Source of the DNA: Blastobasis lacticolella
Lineage: Eukaryota; Arthropoda; Insecta; Lepidoptera; Blastobasidae
Direction of reading: 5' to 3'
DNA: 64,000 nucleotides
Assembly: GCA_905147135.1 (NCBI GenBank)
Contig: LR990065.1
Location: 1,798,001 to 1,862,000, forward strand
The translations under genes were made by a program, and so were the position numbers. The notes below the pieces were generated by a model, which was not told where the DNA came from, ran no database searches, and saw nothing but the letters and a program-made list of their open reading frames with translations. Positions 55,480 to 64,000 of this stretch are shown piece after piece; position 1 is the stretch's first letter; each line of letters opens with the position of its first letter.

Positions 55480-55740
55480 TGAGTGAGCGTAGCCAGCTCG
55501 AAATTTTTCCAAATTTGGTTCAAATGACTCGAGGTGAACATGATACCTAAATGTAACATAAACCAAATACTGAGTGTGCGCAGCGAGTTCGGCTCTGACT
55601 CTTTTTGGTATACCTACATATTGGCTCTTAAAAATCGAATTAAACACGCAGTGTGGTTTATGTAAATATTTAAAAAATTAGCGAGCTTGGAATTTTTGGT
55701 ATTTTCGCTGTTAAAATCGTGATGGATCACGCGGCGCAGT
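55480..55740. repeat. hAT-body-like repeat
   Basis: GAGTGAGCGTAGCCAGCTCG, GTGTGCGCAGCGAGTTCGG and ACCTACATATTGGCTCTTAA match the interior of the 2844-4090 element. Confidence 0.5.
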
Positions 55741-55894
55741 TGGTGTGTAATACCTTTGGGGGTAAAGGACGAGTCCTTCGGGCATAAGGAACACCTAAGT
55801 CTCCCTTCTTTTAGTGAACTGATTTTGGCTAAAGGTGCACCAAATGCCTTGAATGTTGCTGTAGCGGCAAAGGGAAACTTTCTTGAAACTCTGA

Positions 55895-56038
55895 GGGCTT
55901 ACCATGAGCTCTTATAGCAGGACCTAAACAGACCTGCCTGCTTAGAACGGGACAACACTATACGTGTCACATAAGCTTGTCTCGTGCTTAGCAGGGCAGT
56001 TCTGTTTAGGTCCTGCTATAAGAGTTCATGGTAAGCCC
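55895..56038. mobile_element. MITE with 43-bp inverted ends
   Basis: GGGCTTACCATGAGCTCTTA and, complemented, GGGCTTACCATGAACTCTTA continue identically through TAGCAGGACCTAAACAGA. The unit is 144 bp. 56040-56700 holds a Helitron-like family III scrap (56255-56298) and otherwise unassigned DNA. Confidence 0.75.
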
Positions 56039-56702
56039 CCTGGTATTGTACATACACCGGCCGAACCAAGGCCAACGGGCTTCGTTGATCTTCGTTTGTC
56101 CTATTTGGACGGATTAGTAAACGCCAATGATCGTTCGTTGGCGCGTGCCGGCGATCCAGCTTAAATCAGTTATGTGAGTGGAAATTAACCTTCCATGTTC
56201 TTAACCGAGTTTCATAACTGTCCCATCTGATGGAAAATGCTCATTGTCGTCAGTAACTAACTCCACGTCAACGAAATCGCGGGCAAAAGCTAGTTTTTAT
56301 TATTTTCTGATTTGCTGTTGACCACGTTCTTCATTATTATTTTGTTATGTCCTGACGGTAGCACGACATCGGAGGGCCGGGCGTGGAGACGTTCCGTTTT
56401 GGCTGGAGCCGAACAACCGTCGGTTGTAGTTGATACTAATCCTAGCGCAGTATACAATAAAGTTGGTATAGGGTGCGGGGGACTTGGTGGGATGTCCGAC
56501 CGAGGTCGGCTCACCTACGCATCCGAATTAATCCATTAATCCATTCATTTGATACCTCGTAAGGATAAGAATCAACTGCAACTGACGGTAGGGCAACCAG
56601 CCAAATCAGAGCGTCTTTTACTAGTTTAAGCGTGACGGTAACATCAAAGAGAGAGAAGCAATCGACAAAACGCAGTGGTGGACGGATGTCGAAATCACTC
56701 GT

Positions 56703-56840
56703 TTTTTTTTATACCATTAAGGTGGCAAACAAGCTTACGGCCTGCCTGATGGTAAGCAGTCACCGCAGCCTATGGACGTTGGTGTTCCTTGGGCCGGAGT
56801 GTACACAGTTTTATACACCAGGCAGGCAACTCTGTCCTAG
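56703..56840 (-). mobile_element. LINE tail / SINE fragment
   Basis: A T-run then ACCATTAAGGTGGCAAACAA, GCTTACGGCCTGCCTGATGG and CACCGCAGCCTATGGACG. Confidence 0.6.
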
Positions 56841-56903
56841 ATTGTCGACTTATCCACTTGGAAGATATATATCTTATACTATATTATAGTATTTTCAAGC
56901 TGG

Positions 56904-57158
56904 TGGCCGTGTGGTGTCCGGCACCAACCCTTTACACTCGTGGGTGTCGTCTATGGCGCCTAATGTTTTCAAGGCAAAATATCTAGAGTATCCGTATGCT
57001 GGAAAATGGACAGCAGAATTTTCCATTGTTATATTTATAGTACTGCGATCTCCAACCCGCCTGCCAAGCGTGGAGATTATGGCAATTATGGCCTTTCGTG
57101 GGAGAGGCCCTAAGTTCTGCAGTGGACTGTTATGGGCTGTGATGATGATGATGATGAA
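56904..57158 (+). mobile_element. SINE-A copy
   Basis: GTGGCCGTGTGGTGTCCGGC to GGGCTGTGATGATGATGATG, with a 16-bp deletion near the 5' end. It lies directly upstream of the gene D acceptor. Confidence 0.8.
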
Positions 57159-57199
57159 ATTGGAAAATTTAAAACTTAAATAAACTTTTCCTTGTTTCA

Positions 57200-57572
57200 G
57201 ACGAAGCCGACGCCAGCCAATCAGAAGACTGATCTACATAGCTATGTAGCTTTTTTACTCCCAACCAACAAACCGAAGACCAAACCGTACTTATAACAAA
57301 CATTCCATAACGCCCGGCCAAATTGCCAAATACCAAATACGATGCGATTTTCCCGCCACAACAATTGAGTCCGCCATCTCGAGTCGGCCATTTTGTTTTA
57401 TGTCCGCCATCTTGGAGTGTTCGCGAAATGGCGGTGCCGGCGACGAAGGCCGTGGTAGAGGGGGGGGAAGGGGACGAGGCCGAACAGAGGCTGTTGGAGG
57501 GGAACGAGGTGCTGATACTGCCGAGAAGAGATGACGACTCGGCTATGGTCTCCGTCAAGTCTTCGAAGAAGG
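57200..57572 (+). CDS. Gene D: first coding exon (start 57428), product unknown, partial
   Basis: A strong acceptor (CTTTTCCTTGTTTCAG, ending 57199) opens the exon and GTGAGT at 57573 closes it. The coding part is 57428..57572: ATG in GCGAAATGG context, 48 codons plus one base (phase 1). The peptide starts MAVPATKAVVEGGEGDEAEQ and continues RLLEGNEVLILPRRDDDSAM; no domain, signal peptide or membrane segment is visible and I do not recognise the family. The leader (57200-57427) has a CCAAT, three GCCAT motifs (YY1/Pho-like) and upstream ATGs: a nine-codon uORF at 57342-57368 and an overlapping frame from 57400 to 57531 in poor context. CpG-rich unique sequence between repeats supports a real gene. 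I could not find the next exon before 64000. The exon could instead start at a promoter here, without the acceptor. Confidence 0.55.
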
Positions 57573-57592
57573 GTGAGTTGATTTATTTTTCT

Positions 57593-57740
57593 TTTTAATA
57601 CCACAAAGGTGTCAAACAAGCTTACGGCCTGCCTGATGGTGAGCAGTCACCGCAGCCTATGGACGTTTGCAATACCAGGGACATCACCCACGCGTTGCCG
57701 ACCCCGTAAAAACCTTTTCACCCCTTTCTTGATGCTTGCC
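57593..57740 (-). mobile_element. LINE tail / SINE in the gene D intron
   Basis: TTTTTAATACCACAAAGGTG, CTTACGGCCTGCCTGATGGT and CACGCGTTGCCGACCCC begin only 20 bp past the donor. 57741-58013 is unassigned. Confidence 0.65.
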
Positions 57741-58021
57741 GTTTGATGCAAATTAAGAAATATTCTCAATAAATGTAAGAAAAAAATATCATTGCATTGT
57801 TTACCTACAGTGCAGGTCCTACGCAATACTAGGCTGTATTACATTTTTAACCTCTGCTTCATCCAACAGCAAATAAATAAATAAAATATACAGCCCCTTG
57901 CCATAGATATAGTATATACAAGTAGAATAATTCAGAAACTGCAACAGCTGTTATCTAGTGTGACGGATTCACTTACAAGTGGCGCCCTCCTCCAATATGC
58001 AAGCTTTGTTTTACTGTGGAT

Positions 58022-58311
58022 CAGCGTAGCCAGATCGTACCTTTTGGTACGATTTACGTACTATTTGGCCGACTGCCGTACCTTTGGCGTACTTTGCTCT
58101 ACATCGTACTATTTAGTACGTTTTTACAAAATGCTAAATTTAGCTGATGGGGGTGGTCACTTCGCCTTTCCTGTCCTCGAAATACCGTAAAATAATGGTA
58201 TGAAATATTGGTAAAATACAGAAGATAAGGTGAATCGTAACTTTTTAGTCATTTTCGTACTATTTTAAGAGCCCGGACGTACTTTTTTGGAATATACTGC
58301 TGGTAACACTG
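58022..58311. mobile_element. hAT-type MITE with CGTAC repeats, 8-bp TSD
   Basis: The ends CAGCGTAGCCAG and, complemented, CAGTGTTACCAG are flanked by exact CTGTGGAT copies at 58014-58021 and 58312-58319. It is 290 bp and non-coding. CGTAC (or GTACG) occurs seven times in the left 110 bp and twice in the right 60 bp. 58320-58790 is unassigned. Confidence 0.85.
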
Positions 58312-58794
58312 CTGTGGATACTTCGAGAAATGATTCGCTTGTGCGCCTGTTAGTAGTGAAATTTTTTGAGGGTATCTTGACAATTTGAGTTCAGATTTTA
58401 CTCCACATTTATTGGTTTACGTCATTCAGTCCATCATAATAGTTATATGTGACAAGTGGAAGTGTGCAATTATAAAAATGCAATTTATATCACACGACTA
58501 TCCTTTCTTGCTTCTTCAAGAAGTCGTCTCAACCTAAAATATTTTCATTCAAGTGTTACTTCATGTGGTAATATCGAGCATAGCCTTTTTAGCTGTTTAT
58601 AGTTTTTTTTACTCATTTAAATATAAACTCGTTCCATAAGAAAGTGATAAGTCGGCTTCCAAACTTAAAAAAATCCATATCTAAAGTGAGTCCGTTATTT
58701 GTGGTGTAATATAGAAGCTTGCGATGCCTCATCCCAAATACAAGAGAGTGAGCCGCAAATGTGAGTCAGTTTATCTTATCTAATAATAATAAAT

Positions 58795-58950
58795 ATGACA
58801 CCAAGGGAAGACCACAGGAAAGATGGATGGATGGTGTGATGAGGGATATCAGTGACCGAGAGGTGAGCGTGAAGATGACAGCGGATTGGGATGAATGCAG
58901 AAGGAAAACGTACTGTGCCGACCCCAAATGAATTGGATAAAGGATGATGA
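58795..58950 (+). mobile_element. RTE-like LINE 3' end, third subfamily
   Basis: The frame reads GRPQERWMDGVMRDI, MTADWDECRRKTYCADP and ends TGATGATGA, the standard end of an RTE-type ORF. Confidence 0.65.
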
Positions 58951-59219
58951 TGAACTATAGTAAATAGTCACGTCACGTCACGGGGTGACGAGCGAGGCTG
59001 GAAGTTTTGAAATTGCGGATCAAAAGGTTTTGTTTTATCCTATGTACCTATAGAATATGTAACGTGGATGTGTGGAGGGTCCACAGAAAGCCAGCGCTGT
59101 GGACGAGCCTCCCGGTTCACAGCTGAGCGGGATCCTTTTGCACTGGCCGCCGCGACATTGATAGTACCACGGGAATCAATGTGGGTGTGCGTGTACTTAT
59201 GTAGGTGTAATAATAATAA

Positions 59220-59345
59220 TAAATAATAAAAATCTTTATTGGTACAAAAACAATATACATTAACCATTAGTGTACGGTAACAACAGCATTAGTTTTCACT
59301 GTGTCGCTGTCATTAACGCCCACCTCCGTTTCTTAAAGGTATCAT
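59220..59345 (-). repeat. LINE 3'-UTR-like repeat
   Basis: The complement of 5160-5295: AAAATCTTTATTGGTACAAA, GTGTACGGTAACAACAGC and TTTTCACTGTGTCGCTGTC. Confidence 0.55.
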
Positions 59346-59715
59346 TGTTCCAATTGACACATTAATAATACTCATATTTGCTTTACTTCATATAAAACAA
59401 ACATTCAATTAATTTTTAAATAGTTTCAGATAGTTGATGTACACCTACGTAAGATAGTTAATACTTTTTTTAACTTTGTTTATTTGTGTCGTGTCGTAGA
59501 GGCGCCATGTACCAATGACGCGTTTCTGAGTTATGTATGTTAGTTGAACGCTAACCGATGCTCTTACGGTGAAGGAAAACGTTGTGCTGAAACCTGCACA
59601 TTCGGGTGATTGAATGTCTAACCATGATCCAATCTAGGCCGATTCCCCTGGTAGCAGGGTCACGGAGGTCAGATCGCCGTCGCTCCACTGTAATTACCTG
59701 ATCTGCCAAATCCTG

Positions 59716-59895
59716 TTTTTTTTTTAAATGTTATACTGCAGACAAACAGGCAAGCGGGCCACCTGATGGTGCGTGGTCACCGCCGCCTATGGACATCAGC
59801 AACACCAGGGGAGTCACTAATGCGTTGCCCGCCTCTGAAGAGACCTCTAATATACCTCTTGAACGATCCCATGTCATAGTCCAAAGGAAACACTG
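59716..59895 (-). mobile_element. LINE-tail L1 relative, nested
   Basis: A T-run then ACAAACAGGCAAGCGGGCCA, CGTGGTCACCGCCGCCTATG and GGGGAGTCACTAATGCGTTG, a diverged member of the L1 tail family. Confidence 0.6.
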
Positions 59896-59940
59896 TGGCT
59901 CAAGGCGAATCACGAGCCCTCGTGCGCAACCGGGCCATTA

Positions 59941-60287
59941 TTTTTTTTTTTTTTTTTTATGTCATACGGTAGGCAAACAGGCAAGCGGGCCACCTGATGT
60001 AAAGTGGTCACCACTGCCTATAGACATTAGCAACACCAAGAGTATCGCTAATGCGTTGCCCACCTCTATAACACGTTGCTCTGGCAGCAAAAAGCAAATG
60101 CCACTCCACTGCCAAAGCCACGGTTCCCCAAATCCCCACCCCATGGAGCACTAGAAACCTTACTCACCGGCAGAAACACAATACTATTTAAAAGAGTATT
60201 ATTTAGCTGCGATATTCTGTAAGGTGGAGGTACTTCCCCAGTCGGGCGGCTCCAATTCGAACGAGATACCCCGCTATGCCCTACCTC
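59941..60287 (-). mobile_element. LINE-tail L1 copy, uninterrupted reference
   Basis: An 18-nt T-run (minus-strand poly-A) then GGTAGGCAAACAGGCAAGCG, AAGTGGTCACCACTGCCTAT, GCTCTGGCAGCAAAAAGCAA, CCATGGAGCACTAGAAACC and GGCTCCAATTCGAACGAGAT to GCCCTACCT. CATTA occurs at both edges. 60305-60720 is unassigned. Confidence 0.75.
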
Positions 60288-60720
60288 ATTAACGCCAAGA
60301 TGATTCTTATAAAGAATTGAGAGTAATAATGACACTCTAGCCCGCAAACTACATCGCGCACACACTGTAGATACTAACCGTGCTGCAGACCCATTCACGA
60401 AATCCCAGGAAAGGAACCGCCATCGCAAACCATCAATGGACGATTAGCGGGAACACAACAATAGTCATTGTTTGCTTCCCCGTCTGTGCGTCATCGCATG
60501 CCGATTGCCGACAATCGAATTGGCGGGAGGCGTGCCGGTGGCGGCCGGATGACCGGAATGAACCGGTTACATGAAGTGTCTGCATAGCGTCACACCTTGT
60601 TACCGTAGGGGCAGGCAGAGATAGGTTGGGAGTTTTTAAAGACCAAATATAGTATTCAGGATTCAGTAGCCTTAAAAATGGTAGGGATTTCATTAAAAAA
60701 TACATAGTATTTTTAATAAA

Positions 60721-61356
60721 ATATATTTAGTATAAAATTGATCTTTAATAGCTGGTCCAGGATGGTGTTTAATTGAGTTATTTCTGAATTCTTAACATTA
60801 TTAAAATTCAGCACGTATTCCGTTTTACGGTAAGTGTTACTGATAAGCGACTTTGCTGATAAAGGTTACAATCATAATCATTTATTAATTTGTGGTACAC
60901 AGGTTTATATAGTTGTTAGGTACATTTGTAGTAAAATGAAGTCTCTGCGACCTGCCATCGGCATACAAATTTTAGGAGTTTGTAGTTAAATAATATCATT
61001 AAACAAATTTATTTACAAACATTTTAAAAAATTATTCATTTTAAGTATTATAAAAAACATAATTATAAAATTTGATTTTTACCCATTCAACAATTAATAA
61101 TTTAAGATTTCAAACAGTAGATAGTGTCAATAATATTTCAAATGTCAATAAAAATATAATGTCAATTTATACCTATTAAAAAAACAATCAAAAATCATAC
61201 TAAAATAAATATTAAATTTAACCATAAATCATTAACAATATCCACAATAATCAACAATGTCAAAATAATGAAAAGCCAATCATAAAATATGTCAAAATTA
61301 ATTCAACAGCATTACACATAATATGTCATCTAATCAGGTACATTTACTGAGAGAAA
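60721..61356. other. AT-rich stretch, possible LINE 3' UTR
   Basis: It is rich in AATAAAAATAT and TGTCAA motifs and lies directly 3' (on the minus strand) of the LINE frame ending at 61360, so it may be its 3' UTR. No gene is seen. Confidence 0.35.
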
Positions 61357-61940
61357 AAACTACTTACTTTCTTTACAAGCCAAAAGGAACTCCTCAACCG
61401 TATATAACGCTCTTTCGACCAAAAAATTGTAAAGCTGCCTCTTAAAGCTACCAATAGTCTCTACTTCGCGAATCCTTTTTGGGATAGCATTATACAATTT
61501 TGGGGCCATCGCAAACACGCTCTTATGAAAGAGGGCAGTTTTGCACGGATGGATGTGCAGTTGATCTCGGCGTCGTGCGCTTTCAACGCTAGGGAAAAGA
61601 TGCTGATTTGTGCGTACAAATACGGCAATTTCGTACAGGTAGAGAGATGGCAAAGTTAGTAATTTAAGTTCTTTAAAAAATGGCCTACAGCTGTCTGTGC
61701 GTTTCAGGTTACAGATAGCTCTGATACAACGCTTCTGTGCCTTAAATATAGTCTCTTTCCCCGTTGCATTGCCCCAGAAAATAATCCCGTATCTCAGTAT
61801 CGAGACTACAAGACCCTGATAAGCCATTAGTACGGTTTCACGATTTGCTACTTTGTTCAATTTATGCAGTGCATATGAGGATTGGTTGATTCGGTTACCA
61901 ACATATTTTATATGTGTTGTCCAGCAAGTAGGATACTATA
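61357..61940 (-). mobile_element. Jockey-like LINE: reverse transcriptase C-terminus
   Basis: An open frame from about 61940 (TCWTTHIKYVGNRINQSSYA) through ILRYGIIFWGNATGKETIFK, AQKRCIRAICNLKRTDSCRP and LTLPSLYLYEIAVFV to the stop at 61360. SYG/RYGIIFWG..IQKR.IR is the hallmark of the post-thumb region of Jockey-type non-LTR reverse transcriptases. It is 5'-truncated; the fragment itself has no internal stop. Confidence 0.75.
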
Positions 61941-62162
61941 TTATATAGTAGGGTTGGCAACTCTACGCAGAGACCACCTTGTTCCACTTGCTATGATACA
62001 GACAAACGTTCCACATTCAGCAACCTTTTCATACATGTTCACACGTACATGATTATTATAATTATATTTAGATTCATGTGTGATTTTATAGTTAACCGGT
62101 TTGAACCGCTTTTAGCTACCGATTAGGGAAGGGTAATTTTAATCTGATGTTGTTTTGTTTCC

Positions 62163-62447
62163 ATCTCACAGAGGTCAGATGGTAGTCGCTCCACTGTAAT
62201 TACCGGGGTTCTAAAAAGGCCACATTAGTGTTTCACATTATTTCGTCCCAAACTTAAATCAACAGTGTCGCTAGTGTACATATTGACGTGACAATTCAAA
62301 ATGGCGCCACTTAGTTCCAGTTTTAGCCAACGGATCAGGTTTGTGGCACTCCAATATGAATTATAATATTAAATCCTTGGCCTTTTTAGACCCCCTGATC
62401 AGCCAAATCCTGGATCACGGCGGACCCCGGGCCCTCGCACAAAGCTA
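62163..62447 (+). mobile_element. SINE-B 3' half interrupted by a MITE
   Basis: GAGGTCAGATGGTAGTCGCT to TAATTACC, then after the insertion CTGATCAGCCAAATCCTGG and GGCGGACCCCGGGCCCTCGC. Confidence 0.7.
62205..62395. mobile_element. MITE with GGGG(T)TCTAAAAAGGCC ends
   Basis: GGGGTTCTAAAAAGGCCA and, complemented, GGGGGTCTAAAAAGGCCA flank about 155 bp of non-coding DNA. The exact target duplication is obscured by C-runs at the edges. Confidence 0.65.
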
Positions 62448-62747
62448 GTTACAACTTGTTTATTATTTTTTCAATGCGCACAATAAAGTAAAATAAACAA
62501 CATAGTCCATGCTAAATAGGTTATCTCTAACAGTTACCGAGAACACGATAAAAGTACCCCATTCACTCTTATCTGAGTGCAATATAAAGAATATCTACGT
62601 TACGAGTGAGATAAAAAAGCGGCTCTGGCTATAGTACAAACTGCTTGCGAGACCAAGGTTACCAAGGGACCAAGGTTAGGCAACGCACGCGGAGTCCGTG
62701 AACGGGATGGGTGGCCGGACGTACTTTGAGGCTGGTCGAACTTCAGC

Positions 62748-63057
62748 ACTTTTTTTTTTTTTATTACTCTACTAGCCAGGCATTTGACCGCCACCTCACC
62801 TGGTGGTAAGTGACGATGCGGTCGATGATGGAGCATGCCTGTCTAGGAACAGCCTATTCACTCTAGCCTTGAAGGCATCCAGATTATATTGATCAGGGAA
62901 CACACTCGCAGGCAACGCATTCCACCCCTTAGCCGTACGCATTATAAAAGTCGAGCCAAAGCGGCTCGTGCGGATAGTTGGAAGATCCACGACATAAGGA
63001 TGAAGCGCTCGCCCGGATCGCGTCTCCCGATGGCGGAAAGGGGCCGGCGGAATGAGC
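62748..63057 (-). mobile_element. Jockey/CR1-like LINE 3' end, minus strand
   Basis: A T-run then ACTCTACTAGCCAGGCATTT. The minus-strand frame encodes [35 protein letters not shown] and [17 protein letters not shown]. It is almost the mirror of 34736-35041. 63058-63150 is shared with 39330-39400. Confidence 0.75.
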
Positions 63058-63194
63058 ACCGCAACGAGCAAGGTCTCCTAATGCCGTTGGCGATGCAAAG
63101 TCGACAGTCTTCCGACAGAGCCCTGGACTGGTTGAACAGTCTTGGAAGCCGATTATCCCCCCGTAACGGTGTAATAAAATAAACATTATCATCT

Positions 63195-63547
63195 TGGCGT
63201 TAATGTCCCGGTTGTGCTCTCGCGCACGAGGGCCCGGGCGCCTTGGCCGTGACCCAGGATTTGGTAGATCAGATAATTACTTTCAGTGGAGCGACTGTCA
63301 TCTGACTTCTATGACCCTGCTATCGGAGGAACCTGACCAGAATGGATCATGGTTACAGATTCAGTCGCCTGAATGTGCAGCTTTCATCACGATGTTTTCC
63401 CTCACCGTAAGAGCATCGGTTAGCATTCAACTAATGTACATAACTCAGAAAAGAAAGAGTCAGTCGATACATGGCCGCAGAGGGATTCGAACCCGGTACC
63501 TCTCGCTTACGAGTCAGATACCCTAACCGCTCGGCCACCGACGCTCC
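63195..63547 (-). mobile_element. SINE-B copy, full length
   Basis: On the minus strand: GGAGCGTCGGTGGCCGAGCG, GAGTCGTAAGC-type anticodon arm, box B GGGTTCGAATCCC, body, and the 3' end GTGCGCGAGAGCACAACCGG..ACGCCAAGATGAT. It is one of the two best copies. 63566-63665 is a minus-strand RTE-like scrap (GCTCGGTCTTCGGCATCCTT). Confidence 0.85.
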
Positions 63548-63840
63548 TAGACTGTCATCATCATCATTTTTGCGTTATGTCCTGGTCAACCTTGCTCGGT
63601 CTTCGGCATCCTTGGTGGTTATTGGCACGCATATCATTCTCAACAACGCCAAGCCGTCGTGCCTAGGCCTAGGTCCTAGACTGTCATGATTACTGTTCTC
63701 ACAAAACCAACATCAACATTTTAGAAATAGCGGATCGCCCCTTTTCACGCTAGCCATTTCACAAATTACTTTAATAATAGAGTATGTTTTTTAGAAGTGG
63801 AGAACTAAAATAAAACAAGTATTTAGTATCAATGTAACTG

Positions 63841-64000
63841 GCCGTGTGGTGTCCGGCAGAGTAGAATAGCACCAACCCCTTACACTCGTGGGTGTCGTAC
63901 AAGGCGACTAATGTTTTCGAGGCAAAATATCTAGTCTCCGTAGGTTAAAATGGGCAGCAGCTTTTTCCATTGTCATATTTATACACTGCGATCTCCGACC
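63841..64000 (+). mobile_element. SINE-A copy, cut by the window end
   Basis: GGCCGTGTGGTGTCCGGCAG to ACACTGCGATCTCCGACC; the 3' half lies beyond the window. Confidence 0.85.

Larger units (their letters stand above)
59510..60304 (+). mobile_element. SINE-B copy interrupted by two LINE tails
   Basis: SINE-B pieces at 59510-59715 (GACGCGTTTCTGAGTTATGT to GATCTGCCAAATCCTG), 59896-59940 (CGAGCCCTCGTGCGCAACCG) and 60288-60304 (CATTAACGCCAAGATGATT) read in order as one element. Confidence 0.7.

Noticed and set aside
57169..57619. 129- and 73-codon minus-strand frames over gene D
   Set aside because: Antisense of the CpG-rich first coding exon; the plus strand has the good start context and splice sites.
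63440..63547. tRNA-Ser gene on the minus strand
   Set aside because: Same head in many SINE-B copies with no matching acceptor stem; it is a retroposon promoter.

Overview
The window is eukaryotic nuclear DNA, almost certainly from an insect and most likely a moth or butterfly. The evidence is short AT-rich introns with GT..AG (and one GC..AG) junctions, AT-rich intergenic DNA, and a dense mix of tRNA-derived SINEs, non-LTR retrotransposon tails (RTE-like with GATGATGAT ends, Jockey/CR1-like with poly-A, RNase H-bearing with an (ATCT)n tail), Helitron-like fragments ending in CTAG and many small inverted-repeat elements of types common in Lepidoptera. The species cannot be named from the sequence alone.

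Host genes are few and lie mostly at the left. Gene A (6615..921, minus) is a three-exon gene for a 659-residue, probably nuclear protein with a basic SP-K-rich N-terminus, a conserved-looking PVWWEDPP segment and a cysteine-rich C-terminus. Gene B (8010..9372, plus) is a two-exon gene for a 269-residue protein with six C2H2-type zinc fingers. It is divergent from gene A across a region of about 1.4 kb. Gene C (15919..14079, minus) is a three-exon gene with a CxxC..CxxCxGxG motif; its second intron is best read as a GC-AG intron containing an in-frame TGA. Gene D begins at 57428 (plus) with one coding exon whose continuation lies in or beyond the remaining sequence. A noncoding-looking exon with a good donor at 16597 and a strong acceptor just before gene D at 57199 suggest, without proving it, that gene D has a first intron of about 40 kb made of transposon debris.

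About 2.3-4.1 kb, 11-13.7 kb and essentially all of 17-57 kb and 58-64 kb is mobile DNA, often nested. I define several families from copies inside the window. SINE-A is about 250 bp, has a (GAT)n tail and 10-11 bp target duplications. SINE-B is about 340 bp with a Ser/Leu-tRNA-like head. SINE-G has a Gly-tRNA-like head. LINE-tail L1 ends in poly-A after a GGTGACCACTT..GGCCCGCTTG region. The remaining families are a Jockey/CR1-like LINE 3' end, an RTE-like LINE 3' end, a palindromic TGTCGCAGCC element with TATA target sites, an AATGAG inverted-repeat element, an ATGATCTG inverted-repeat element, and three hAT-type elements with exact 8-bp target duplications.

The most notable structures are these: a 566-bp hAT element carrying eight TATCGATA sites near its ends; a 290-bp hAT element carrying nine CGTAC sites; a three-level nest at 23.1-24.9 kb; an inverted pair of large palindromic elements at 48.1-49.9 kb with an empty-site control elsewhere in the window; a GC-rich structured island fused to a SINE-B tRNA-like head at 53.26-53.84 kb; and a near-perfect 0.76-kb tandem duplication at 39.57-41.10 kb.
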